From: an uncultured Clostridium sp.
GTDB lineage: Bacteria > Bacillota > Clostridia > Lachnospirales > Lachnospiraceae
Reading direction: 5' to 3'
DNA length: 34,110 bases
NCBI GenBank assembly: GCA_900540335.1
Contig: UQFC01000022.1
Coordinates: 1-34,110, forward strand
Shown here: positions 21,974 to 30,063 of the stretch, piece after piece
Layout: the number at the start of each line of letters is the position of its first letter
How positions within the stretch are numbered: position 1 is the first letter of the stretch
Made by a program: the position numbers and the translations under genes
Notes under the pieces: model-generated
The model's input: only the letters and a program-made list of their open reading frames with translations
Database searches by the model: none
What the model was told of the DNA's origin: nothing

Positions 21974-22900
21974 ATGTACTATTTTATCGTGAATCCGGAC
22001 GCACATTGCGGACAGGGCGAAAAAATATGGAGAAAACTGGAGCGCAGGCTTTTGCGATCCGGAACAGAATATCAGGTCTTGATGACAGAAGCCAGAGGCG
22101 ATGCCTGCCGTTTTGCGGAGAAGCTTTCCAAAGACTGCAAAGAACCGCGTACCATTGTGATTGTAGGCGGGGACGGAACGGTGAATGAGGTGATCAACGG
22201 GCTTTCCTTCAGCAGCAGGATTACGATTGGCTATATTCCTATGGGAATGGGCAATGATTTATCCAGAGGGCTGAAGCTGCCGCGGAGTCCTTACAGGTGT
22301 CTGAAACGGATTATGGATCCCAGACAGTTTGTGGATCTGGACTATGGCATTTTGTCGTATGAGATGGAGGAACCAGTTCACCGTCGTTTTGCAGTCAGCA
22401 GCGGAATCGGACTGGATGGAGCAGTCTGCCACAGGATTCTGTCTATGAGCAGAAAAAGCAGGCGGATTTTTGGAAGCTTCGGACGGCTGTTTTATATCCT
22501 TATGGGTTTAAAGCAGCTGCTGACCACGAAGCCTGCTTCCGGCTATCTTTTGCTGGACGGAGTGAGGCGGGTGGAGTTCAATCATATTTATTTTATCTCT
22601 TCCCATATACATCCCTATGAGGGCGGCGGATTTCAGTTTGCTCCCAGGGCGGATTCTTCAAACGGGGAGCTGGAAATCTGTGTTGTTCACGGAACATCCA
22701 GACTTCGGCTTCTTCCTGTGCTGACAGATGCCTGGTTCCGGAAAATCGGGCGCCACAAAGGCGTAAGGTTTTTCCGGTGTAAGGAGGCACAGATTCATGT
22801 AAACAGGCCGCTTCCGGTTCATGCGGACGGAGAAAGCTGTTATTGCCAGACAGATATTTATCTGCGGTGTGTTTCCAGAAAACTGCGGTTTATTGTCTGA
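21974..22900 (+). CDS. Diacylglycerol kinase-like lipid kinase (DagK/YegS/BmrU family)
   Basis: 308 residues. The family signatures are N-terminal VNPDAHCGQGEK, the nucleotide loop IVGGDGTVNEVINGL (about 63-77) and IPMGMGNDLSRGL, then a C-terminal beta domain with ISSHIHPYEGGGFQFAPRAD and GELEICVVHG. It transfers ATP phosphate to diacylglycerol or a related lipid, recycling it to phosphatidate. ATG 21974 follows GGGAGG; an in-frame ATG at 21935 overlaps the promoter and is not used. Confidence 0.88.
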   Translation: MYYFIVNPDAHCGQGEKIWRKLERRLLRSGTEYQVLMTEARGDACRFAEKLSKDCKEPRTIVIVGGDGTVNEVINGLSFSSRITIGYIPMGMGNDLSRGLKLPRSPYRCLKRIMDPRQFVDLDYGILSYEMEEPVHRRFAVSSGIGLDGAVCHRILSMSRKSRRIFGSFGRLFYILMGLKQLLTTKPASGYLLLDGVRRVEFNHIYFISSHIHPYEGGGFQFAPRADSSNGELEICVVHGTSRLRLLPVLTDAWFRKIGRHKGVRFFRCKEAQIHVNRPLPVHADGESCYCQTDIYLRCVSRKLRFIV

Positions 22901-22927
22901 GGGAAGGAAAAAAAGGAGAATAATACA

Positions 22928-23470
22928 ATGAGAATCGGACAGGGTTATGATGTCCATAAGCTGACAGAAGGTCGGAAACTGATTCTGGGAGGTGTTGATA
23001 TTCCTTATGAAAAGGGGCTGGCAGGTCATTCGGATGCGGATGTTCTGGTTCATGCTGTTATGGATGCACTTCTGGGAGCAGCGGCACTGGGGGATATCGG
23101 ACAGCATTTTCCGGATACAGATCCGGCATATAAGGGAATATCCAGCATGAAGCTGCTGGAAAAGGTTGGAGAGCTTTTGGAGGAATCCGGGTATGCGGTG
23201 GAGAATATTGATTCTACCATTATTGCCCAGAGACCAAAGCTGGCGGCGTTCCGGCCGCAGATGGCAGAAAACATTGCACGGGCCCTTCATTTGGAGACGA
23301 ATCAGGTCAGCGTAAAGGCGACTACGGAAGAGGGGCTTGGATTTACCGGGGCAGGAGAAGGAATTGCTGCTCAGGCTGTGGCTCTGCTGTCCCATATGCG
23401 GGACTTTGTCAATGACGGCAGACTTCCGGCAGGCGGCTGCTTTGGCTGCTGTCAGGAAGGACAGGTGTAA
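22928..23470 (+). CDS. ispF: 2-C-methyl-D-erythritol 2,4-cyclodiphosphate synthase
   Basis: MEP-pathway isoprenoid enzyme. The metal ligands D8, H10 (MRIGQGYDVHKL) and H42 (HSDADVLVHAVMDALLG) are present, as are ALGDIGQHFPDTDP and KATTEEGLGFTGAGEGIAAQAV. It has 180 residues, about 20 more than usual. The extra tail after AVALLSHM contains CFGCC, a feature of unknown meaning. AAAAGGAG precedes ATG 22928. Confidence 0.95.
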   Translation: MRIGQGYDVHKLTEGRKLILGGVDIPYEKGLAGHSDADVLVHAVMDALLGAAALGDIGQHFPDTDPAYKGISSMKLLEKVGELLEESGYAVENIDSTIIAQRPKLAAFRPQMAENIARALHLETNQVSVKATTEEGLGFTGAGEGIAAQAVALLSHMRDFVNDGRLPAGGCFGCCQEGQV

Positions 23471-23622
23471 ACTGCGCAGGCAGGCTGTTTCGCCGGGGGA
23501 AAAGGCTGATGGCAGCGCCGAGGCAGGTGCGCAGGCCATAAAAAAGGGAGAAAAATATAGGAAAGGAAAAGCGGGAATAGGTATCGGGAGTGTACTTATT
23601 TTTCGTGAAAAAAGTCAGTATT

Positions 23623-25032
23623 ATGAAAATTTTTAATACGTTATCCAGAAGAAAAGAAGAATTCGTTCCGCTGACACCGGGACAGGTGAAGATGTATGTG
23701 TGCGGACCGACGGTTTACAATTTCATCCATATTGGAAATGCCCGTCCCATGATCGTATTTGATACGGTGCGGAGATATTTTGAATATAAGGGATATGAGG
23801 TGAATTTCGTATCCAACTTTACCGATGTGGATGATAAGATTATCAAGAAGGCCATTGAAGAGGGCGTGGATGCAGATACGATTTCCAGCCGGTATATTGC
23901 AGAATGCAAAAAGGATATGGCTGACATGAATGTTAAGCCGGCCACGGTTCACCCTCAGGCGACTCAGGAAATCTGCGGTATGCTGGAGATGATTCAGACC
24001 TTGATCGACAAGGGCCATGCCTATGTGGCAAAGGATGGTACTGTATATTTCCGTACCTCTTCTTTTGCAGATTACGGCAAGCTGTCTCATAAGAATCTGG
24101 ATGAGCTTCAGTCAGGATTCCGCGAGCTGAAGGTGACCGGTGAGGAGGATAAGGAGGATCCGTCTGATTTCGTGCTCTGGAAGCCGAAAAAAGAGGGAGA
24201 GCCATACTGGGAGTCTCCCTGGTGCCAGGGACGTCCGGGCTGGCATATCGAATGCTCTGTGATGTCTAAAAAATATCTGGGAGATCAGATTGATATTCAT
24301 GCAGGCGGAGAGGATTTGATTTTCCCCCATCATGAAAATGAAATTGCGCAGTCCGAGGCAGCCAACGAAAAGCCGTTTGCCACTTACTGGATGCACAATG
24401 GTTTCCTGAATATTGACAATAAAAAAATGTCCAAGTCTCTTGGAAATTTCTTTACCGTCCGTGAAATCGGTGAAAAGTATGACCTTCAGGTGCTTCGTTT
24501 CTTTATGCTGAGTGCACATTACCGCAGTCCTCTGAATTTCAGTGCAGATCTGATGGAGGCATCAAAAAACAGTCTGGAGAGAATTCTGACAGCTATGGAT
24601 CGTCTCAGAGATCTGGATGGAAAAGCAGCCGGAGATGTGCTGACAGAGAAGGAGCAGGCTGATGTGGCAGCAGCGAAAGAGCTGATTGCCAAGTATGAGG
24701 CAGCGATGGATGACGATTTCAACACAGCTGATGCAGTATCTGCAGTATTTGAACTGGTTAAGTTAAGCAACAGCACAGCCTGCGAAACCAGCACAAAGGC
24801 ATATGTGGATTATCTGAAGGATACGATTGCAAAGCTCTGCGATGTTCTGGGAATTATCACAGAGAGAAAGGCCGATGCTCTGGAGGAAGAGATCGAAGAG
24901 ATGATTGCAGCCAGACAGCAGGCCAGAAAAGAAAGAAATTTTGCCCTTGCCGATGAGATTCGTCAGAAGCTTCTGGATATGGGCATTATTCTGGAAGATA
25001 CCAGAGAGGGCGTAAAATGGAAGAGAGCATAA
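23623..25032 (+). CDS. cysS: Cysteinyl-tRNA synthetase
   Basis: 469 residues, class I synthetase. Zinc ligand C27 in CGPT, HIGN (36-39) as the HIGH motif, WHIECSVMS, HAGGEDLIFPHHENEIAQSEA and KMSKS (268-272) are all present. ATG 23623 matches the conserved MKIFNTL start, although no good ribosome binding site precedes it; GTG 23605 is an alternative. The 152 bases upstream show no T-box AGGGTGGNACCGCG element. The stop overlaps the next gene. Confidence 0.96.
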   Translation: MKIFNTLSRRKEEFVPLTPGQVKMYVCGPTVYNFIHIGNARPMIVFDTVRRYFEYKGYEVNFVSNFTDVDDKIIKKAIEEGVDADTISSRYIAECKKDMADMNVKPATVHPQATQEICGMLEMIQTLIDKGHAYVAKDGTVYFRTSSFADYGKLSHKNLDELQSGFRELKVTGEEDKEDPSDFVLWKPKKEGEPYWESPWCQGRPGWHIECSVMSKKYLGDQIDIHAGGEDLIFPHHENEIAQSEAANEKPFATYWMHNGFLNIDNKKMSKSLGNFFTVREIGEKYDLQVLRFFMLSAHYRSPLNFSADLMEASKNSLERILTAMDRLRDLDGKAAGDVLTEKEQADVAAAKELIAKYEAAMDDDFNTADAVSAVFELVKLSNSTACETSTKAYVDYLKDTIAKLCDVLGIITERKADALEEEIEEMIAARQQARKERNFALADEIRQKLLDMGIILEDTREGVKWKRA

Positions 25033-25457
25033 AGATTCCCTCTCTGATGAAGGAAGCGCTTCTGTTGGAGCCGGTGGATATCTGCAGCTATTCTCCTCTG
25101 GCTCTGGCCTATATGGGAGATGCAGTCTACGAGGTTCTGGTCCGTACCAGAGTGATGAACCGCGGCAGTATGCAGGTGAACAAAATGCATAAAAAAAGCG
25201 CCAGCCTGGTCAAGGCAGAGGCGCAGGCCCGGATCATACAGGCGCTTCAGGAGGAACTGACAGTGGAAGAAACGGCTGTTTATAAGCGGGGGCGGAATGC
25301 ACATTCCGCTTCGTCTGCCAAAAATGCGTCTATCCGGGACTACAGAATGGCTACGGGATTTGAGGCTCTGGTTGGATATTTGTATCTGACAGGGCAGTAT
25401 GAGCGGCTTTTAAAGCTGGTACATGACGGATTAGAGAGGATTGGAGAATTTTCATGA
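25017..25457 (+). CDS. mrnC: Mini-ribonuclease 3 (23S rRNA maturation)
   Basis: 146 residues: an RNase III catalytic domain without the double-stranded RNA-binding domain. The motif LALAYMGDAVYEVLVRTRV carries the catalytic Asp, and KRGRNAHSASSAKNASIRDYRMATGFEALVGYLYL carries the second acidic site. It trims the ends of 23S rRNA precursor with ribosomal protein L3. It overlaps the end of cysS by 16 bases and shares 4 bases with rlmB, a common Firmicute order. Confidence 0.93.
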   Translation: MEESIKIPSLMKEALLLEPVDICSYSPLALAYMGDAVYEVLVRTRVMNRGSMQVNKMHKKSASLVKAEAQARIIQALQEELTVEETAVYKRGRNAHSASSAKNASIRDYRMATGFEALVGYLYLTGQYERLLKLVHDGLERIGEFS

Positions 25458-26197
25458 GATACGAAGAACTGACCATAGAAGGGCGCAATGCAGTAATGGA
25501 AGCATTCCGCTCCGGAAAAACCATTGACAAGCTGTTTGTCCAGGACGGATGTAAGGACGGGCCGGTTCAGAGCATTGTCAGAGAGGCGAGAAAGCACGAC
25601 GCTATTATTTCCTTTGTGCCAAGAGAACGTCTGGATCAGATGTCAGAAACAGGAAAACATCAGGGTGTGATTGCCTATGCGGCAGCCTATGAATATGCCC
25701 AGGTGGAGGATATGCTGGAGGCAGCCAGAGAAAAGGGAGAACCGCCTTTTCTTTTCCTGCTGGACGGAATTGAGGATCCGCACAATCTGGGAGCCATTAT
25801 CCGTACCGCCAACCTGGCTGGAGCCCACGGCGTGATTATTCCCAAACACAGGGCATCAGGACTGACTGCTACCGTAGCCAGAACTTCTGCAGGGGCGTTA
25901 AACTATACGCCTGTAGCCAAGGTGACAAACCTGGGAACCACCATTGAGGAACTGAAAAAACAGGGCATGTGGTTTGTCTGTGCAGATATGGGCGGAGAAA
26001 TGATGTACCGCATGAATCTGAAAGGACCCATCGGCCTTGTGATCGGAAATGAAGGAAGCGGAGTCAGCAGACTGGTTCGGGAAAAATGCGATATGACAGC
26101 ATCTATTCCTATGAAGGGGGATATTGATTCTCTCAATGCATCGGTTGCTGCCGGCGTTCTGGCTTATGAGATTGTCCGGCAGAGAATCATGGGATAG
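25454..26197 (+). CDS. rlmB: 23S rRNA 2'-O-methyltransferase (SpoU/RlmB family)
   Basis: 247 residues. The substrate-binding N-terminus has IEGRNAVMEAFRSGKTIDKLF, and the SPOUT trefoil-knot domain follows: LDGIEDPHNLGAIIRTANLAG (motif 1), LVIGNEGSGVSRLV (motif 2) and IPMKGDIDSLNASVAAGVLAYE (motif 3). It methylates a ribose in 23S rRNA with SAM. The start overlaps mrnC in an ATGA. Confidence 0.94.
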   Translation: MRYEELTIEGRNAVMEAFRSGKTIDKLFVQDGCKDGPVQSIVREARKHDAIISFVPRERLDQMSETGKHQGVIAYAAAYEYAQVEDMLEAAREKGEPPFLFLLDGIEDPHNLGAIIRTANLAGAHGVIIPKHRASGLTATVARTSAGALNYTPVAKVTNLGTTIEELKKQGMWFVCADMGGEMMYRMNLKGPIGLVIGNEGSGVSRLVREKCDMTASIPMKGDIDSLNASVAAGVLAYEIVRQRIMG

Positions 26198-26264
26198 AGA
26201 TACCGGACAACAACGGGAGAGAACGGAAGATGGGAATCCGGGTAGTAAAAGGAGTGTGGGAAGT

Positions 26265-27152
26265 ATGAAAAAGCACAGAGTTTTTTTTCTTGCTGCGGCA
26301 GCGGGCGCAGTCCTTTGCCTTTGTCCGGGACTGCAGACACAGGTGTGGGCGCAGGTCAGGACCCCTCAGGCGGCAGGAACTTCAGTTTACGGCAACGGGA
26401 TTGCTGTTCTTGATGCGTCCAATGCGGGGGATGGCTACTGTATGATCCGCTACACCGGCGGAGTCCCCAAGATCAAGGTTCAGATTTCCAGCGGAGCAGT
26501 GACCTATACGTATGATCTGAATGCGAGAAATGCCTATGAGGTGTTTCCGTTTTCTGAGGGAAACGGCAGCTATTCAATTAAGGTCTTCGAGCAGGTATCA
26601 GGGAATCAGTACTCTCAGGTTCTGAGCCAGAGTGTCAATGTATCTTTGAAAGATGAGTTTTCGCCGTTTCTTTATCCAAATCAGTATGTGAATTTTTCAG
26701 AAAACAGCGCGGCAGTTTCCCTGGCTCAGCAGGTGACTTCAGGCGCAGCTGATGAGATTGGAAAGGTAAAGGCTGTTTATGAATATGTCGTTGGTAATCT
26801 GAAATATGATTATGCAAAGGCTCAGTCTGTTCAGTCTGGCTACCTGCCCAATGTGGATCAGGTTTTGGCGACAAAAACAGGGATCTGTTTTGACTATGCG
26901 GCGGTTATGACAGCCATGCTCCGCTCCCTGGATATTCCTGCAAAACTGGTTGTGGGCTATACAGGAGATGTTTATCATGCATGGGTGGATGTTTATATTA
27001 AGGAAATTGGCTGGGTAGATAATTTTATTTATTTTGATGGAGTCAGCTGGAAGCTTATGGATCCCACCTTTGCCTCTTCCGGCGGAAACACGGATGCAGT
27101 GAAGCAGTATATCGGAGATGGGGCTAATTACAGAAGCAAATACTCCTATTAG
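26265..27152 (+). CDS. Secreted transglutaminase-like (cysteine protease fold) protein
   Basis: 295 residues. A signal peptide (about 1-30, MKKHRVFFLAAAAGAVLCLC and on to VWA) is followed by a beta-rich domain (about 40-130) and a transglutaminase-like core. The catalytic triad is readable: C208 in TGICFDYAAVMTAMLR, H238 in YHAWVDVY and D266 in LMDPTF. Bacterial members usually act as peptidases or wall-linked enzymes. It starts after AAAAGGAG, 67 bases past rlmB, and ends 12 bases before the pilus operon, so it may be co-transcribed with it. Confidence 0.87.
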   Translation: MKKHRVFFLAAAAGAVLCLCPGLQTQVWAQVRTPQAAGTSVYGNGIAVLDASNAGDGYCMIRYTGGVPKIKVQISSGAVTYTYDLNARNAYEVFPFSEGNGSYSIKVFEQVSGNQYSQVLSQSVNVSLKDEFSPFLYPNQYVNFSENSAAVSLAQQVTSGAADEIGKVKAVYEYVVGNLKYDYAKAQSVQSGYLPNVDQVLATKTGICFDYAAVMTAMLRSLDIPAKLVVGYTGDVYHAWVDVYIKEIGWVDNFIYFDGVSWKLMDPTFASSGGNTDAVKQYIGDGANYRSKYSY

Positions 27153-27164
27153 AGGTGAGCGAGG

Positions 27165-28226
27165 ATGGAAGAGAAGAAAAAGAAAAAAAGCGGAATTTAT
27201 TCAGCAGGGAACCTGTCGGCATTTTGTCTGCAGGTTTCTCTGCTTTTATCAGCAGCAGTTCCTTTGGAAGAGGGACTTTCTGTTATGGCAGAGGATGCCC
27301 GAACTTTGCAGGAAAAAAAGCTGCTTCAGGAGCTGGCTGAGGATGTGGAGCTGGGAGAACCTCTGTTTGCGGCTTTGGAACGGACAGGAGAGTTTCCGCC
27401 CTATGTGGTGAAAATGGCGAAGCTGGGGCACCAGACAGGAACTCTGGATCAGATAATGAAGGATTTATCTGTTTATTATGAAAAGGAATTTCAGCTGATG
27501 CGGAGTATTCAGAATGCGCTGACCTATCCGGTTATGATGATTTTTATGCTGCTAACAGTGCTGTTTGTTCTGTTTACGAAAGTAATGCCGATTTTTGAAG
27601 GCGTATATGAACAGCTGGGAGCACAGATGTCACCTTTATCCAGGACGGCTATCCGGCTTGGGGGGATTTTCAGCGGCGGTGCGCTGGTTCTTTCCGGAGC
27701 GGCGGCAGCGGCGGCACTGGCAGTATGGACTGCCTCCAGGTTTGGAAAAACCTTCCGTCTGGTGGAAAAGATGACACAGAGTCTGAAGCGGAAGAGCAGA
27801 CTGGCTCTGTCTGTGGCAGGCCGCCGTTTTACAGCGGTTCTGGCTTTAACTCTTCGCAGCGGCATGGAACTGGAAAAGGGCATGGAACTGGCAGGAGAGC
27901 TGGTGGAAAACACCAGAGTAGAGGAAAAACTGAAGGAATGCGCCGAGGAGCTGGAATGTGGAGCAGGATATTATGAAGCAATGAAGAAAACAGGTCTGTT
28001 CAGCGGATTTCATATTCAGATGATACGGGTAGGCGCAAGAAGCGGAAATCTGGATCAGGTGATGGAGAAGCTGTCCGGCGATTATGAAAAAGAGGCAGAG
28101 GCAGCGATTGATACCATGCTTGCCAGATTTGAACCGACCATGGTAGCAGTACTGGCAGTGGCAGTGGGATTGGTACTCCTGTCAGTGATGCTTCCCCTGG
28201 CGGGAGTTCTGTCAGCGATTGGTTAG
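27165..28226 (+). CDS. Type IV pilus/type II secretion inner-membrane platform protein (PilC/GspF family)
   Basis: 353 residues with two T2SSF repeats: the first from about 20 (LSAFCLQVSLLLSAAVPLEE to QIMKDLSVYYEKEFQLMRSI) and the second from about 215 (FTAVLALTLRSGMELEKGME to QVMEKLSGDYEKEAEAAIDT). Three or four membrane segments are present, the last at the C-terminus (TMVAVLAVAVGLVLLSVMLP). It anchors the ATPase and the pseudopilins. It is somewhat shorter than typical PilC (about 400). AGAGGTGA precedes ATG 27165. Confidence 0.88.
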   Translation: MEEKKKKKSGIYSAGNLSAFCLQVSLLLSAAVPLEEGLSVMAEDARTLQEKKLLQELAEDVELGEPLFAALERTGEFPPYVVKMAKLGHQTGTLDQIMKDLSVYYEKEFQLMRSIQNALTYPVMMIFMLLTVLFVLFTKVMPIFEGVYEQLGAQMSPLSRTAIRLGGIFSGGALVLSGAAAAAALAVWTASRFGKTFRLVEKMTQSLKRKSRLALSVAGRRFTAVLALTLRSGMELEKGMELAGELVENTRVEEKLKECAEELECGAGYYEAMKKTGLFSGFHIQMIRVGARSGNLDQVMEKLSGDYEKEAEAAIDTMLARFEPTMVAVLAVAVGLVLLSVMLPLAGVLSAIG

Positions 28227-28235
28227 GAGATGGCC

Positions 28236-28574
28236 ATGAGAAAAGGAATTGATTTTAAAATGTGGTTCAGTCTGGCAGGTTCAGCAGCCCTGGTGCTGGC
28301 AGCAGCGGTCCTTATGACGGCAGGAGTATCACAGCTATCCCGCAGAACGGAGGAAGAGGGCGCCCGGAATCTGATTCAGGCAGTGCGCAGAGCATCGGTT
28401 CAGTGCTATGCCATAGAGGGAAGATATCCACCGAGTGTAGAATATCTGGAGGAAAACTATGGGGTAGCCATTGATCGTGAGCGATATCATGTATTTTATG
28501 AAGGCTTTGCATCCAATGTAATGCCGGATATTACAGTGTTTCCGGTATCAGAGCTGGAAGAACAGGGGGAGTAG
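28236..28574 (+). CDS. Small single-pass membrane protein, pilus operon (pseudopilin-like)
   Basis: 112 residues. A short basic head (MRKGIDFKM) leads into one hydrophobic helix (about 10-30, LAGSAALVLAAAVLMTAGV), then a soluble helix and a small domain containing CYAIEGRYPPSVEYLEENYG. That last stretch resembles the segment after the helix in pilins and pseudopilins. A standard prepilin peptidase site (G then F/M plus Glu at +5) is not visible. ATG 28236 is 6 bases after AGGAG; ATG 28230 abuts it. Confidence 0.7.
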   Translation: MRKGIDFKMWFSLAGSAALVLAAAVLMTAGVSQLSRRTEEEGARNLIQAVRRASVQCYAIEGRYPPSVEYLEENYGVAIDRERYHVFYEGFASNVMPDITVFPVSELEEQGE

Positions 28575-28577
28575 TAG

Positions 28578-29069
28578 ATGAACCAGAAAAAGAAAACTGC
28601 AGGGGCAGGTGTAAATCTGCTGTTTACCATGCTGCTGTTTCTTGTGTTTGTGCTTTGCGCTTTGTTTACTGTTCTTTTTGGAAGCAGAGTATATGAAAAT
28701 ATCAGCAGCCGGTCAGAAAATAATGATACGGAAAGCGTGGCACTGCATTATATTGCAAATAAAGTACGTCAGGGTGACAGAGACGGTGCGGTTGATGTGA
28801 TTGAGATAGAAGGTACTCCGGTGCTGGAGCTGACTCAGATGTCAGGAGAGGTGTCCTATTATACATGGATTTACTATCGGGACGGATGTATCCGGGAACT
28901 GTTTACCAGAGAGGGAACAGGACTGGGACTGGATGACGGACTGGAAATTATGGAGTGCAGCGGGCTCCGTCTGTCTAAAGAAGGGCGTCTGATAGAGGCG
29001 GAAACTCTTGGAGATGGAGGAGGAAGGATAGTTCTCTCTGTCAGAAGCGGAGGTTTCGCTTATGAATAG
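28578..29069 (+). CDS. Membrane protein of the pilus operon, DUF4860-like
   Basis: 163 residues. One N-terminal membrane helix (about 13-37, LLFTMLLFLVFVLCALFTVL) is followed by an extracytoplasmic domain (YENISSRSENNDTESVALHY, then IANKVRQGD). I believe it resembles DUF4860, small proteins found with pilus genes in Lachnospiraceae, but this is from memory. It probably acts as a minor pseudopilin. It follows the previous gene by 3 bases and overlaps the next by 8. Confidence 0.65.
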   Translation: MNQKKKTAGAGVNLLFTMLLFLVFVLCALFTVLFGSRVYENISSRSENNDTESVALHYIANKVRQGDRDGAVDVIEIEGTPVLELTQMSGEVSYYTWIYYRDGCIRELFTREGTGLGLDDGLEIMECSGLRLSKEGRLIEAETLGDGGGRIVLSVRSGGFAYE

Positions 29070-29529
29070 AAAGAATGGTTCCGGATCCGGAATGTTTATG
29101 ATGGAGATGATTCTGGCAGTCTTCTTTTTCCTGCTTTGTTCCGGCATTTGCGTTACGGCTTTTGTGAAGGCGGATCGTATGAGCCATCTGGCTCAGGATA
29201 CGAATCAGGCTGTTGTAATCGCAGAAAACATGGCAGAAATATGGAAAGCCGGGGGGAGAGAGCTTCTGGAGGAAAAAGCAGGAGCGATTCCTTCCAATAC
29301 GGAAATGGCAGGAAAAGACGGGGATTTCCGGGAATATGCCTGCACGGTTTATCTGGATCGGGAGGGGACACAGGCTGCAGCGGAATCCGATGTATTTTTT
29401 ACAGGAGTCCTGTCTCAGCAGGAAAAGGATGGTCTGGAGACGGCAGAGATCACAGTTGTCCGGCAGAGGGATCAGAAGCAGCTGTTTTCCATGACGGCAG
29501 CAAGATATGTGCCGGAAAAGGCAGAGTAG
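29062..29529 (+). CDS. Pseudopilin with recognisable prepilin cleavage site
   Basis: 155 residues. The N-terminus GSGMFMMEMILAVFFFLL has the type IV prepilin pattern: Gly at -1, then MFMME with Glu at +5 and a hydrophobic helix. This is the clearest processing site in the operon and implies a prepilin peptidase elsewhere in the genome. The remaining domain is small and unrecognised. GGAGG lies 9 bases before ATG 29062, inside the end of the previous gene. Confidence 0.7.
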   Translation: MNRKNGSGSGMFMMEMILAVFFFLLCSGICVTAFVKADRMSHLAQDTNQAVVIAENMAEIWKAGGRELLEEKAGAIPSNTEMAGKDGDFREYACTVYLDREGTQAAAESDVFFTGVLSQQEKDGLETAEITVVRQRDQKQLFSMTAARYVPEKAE

Positions 29530-29538
29530 GAGGATGGA

Positions 29539-29985
29539 ATGAGAAAACAGGTAAATATCGGAACCACCTCCCTGATATTAATTTTTGTAATCCTCTGTCT
29601 GTCGGCTTTCGGGCTCCTTTCTCTGAGCAGTGCGAAAGGCGATTTGAATCTGGCAGAGAAGAATGCAAAGGCAGTTCAGATTTATTATGAGGCAGATGCA
29701 GCAGGCGAGGCCTTTGTTCAGATGGTTCACCAGGTTTTTCAGGAGGCAAAAAAGCAGAATCTTACGGGTTCCCGGCGGGATGAGTATTTAAAAGAGAGAC
29801 TGGGCAGCTACTACCGGGATGGTCTCGTGCAGACAGATATCGAAATGAAATTCGGACAGGCTCTTCATATTGAGCTGCAGCCTGAGGGAGAAGAAGGATA
29901 CAGGATTCAGAGCTGGAATGTTTATAACCGGGAGGACTATGAAATCGACAGATCCATGCCTGTCTGGACAGGAGAACTGTCCTGA
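29539..29985 (+). CDS. Small membrane protein of the pilus operon (minor pilin/PilX-like?)
   Basis: 148 residues with one N-terminal hydrophobic helix (about 9-30, TTSLILIFVILCLSAFGLLS), then a helical stretch (AEKNAKAVQIYYEADAAGEA) and a small C-terminal domain. Layout and position suggest a minor pilus subunit, perhaps PilX/GspK-like; no family is firmly recognised. AGGAGG precedes ATG 29539. Confidence 0.65.
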   Translation: MRKQVNIGTTSLILIFVILCLSAFGLLSLSSAKGDLNLAEKNAKAVQIYYEADAAGEAFVQMVHQVFQEAKKQNLTGSRRDEYLKERLGSYYRDGLVQTDIEMKFGQALHIELQPEGEEGYRIQSWNVYNREDYEIDRSMPVWTGELS

Positions 29986-30063
29986 TGGAGGAGAAGGGAC
30001 AGAAAGTGCCGGTACGGACAGAAGAGGAAATCTGAAGAGCAATTCAGGGGAAGGGGAAGGAAG

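Noticed and set aside
23471..23622. T-box riboswitch before cysS
   Set aside because: The conserved AGGGTGGNACCGCG element and specifier-loop layout are not seen in these 152 bases.
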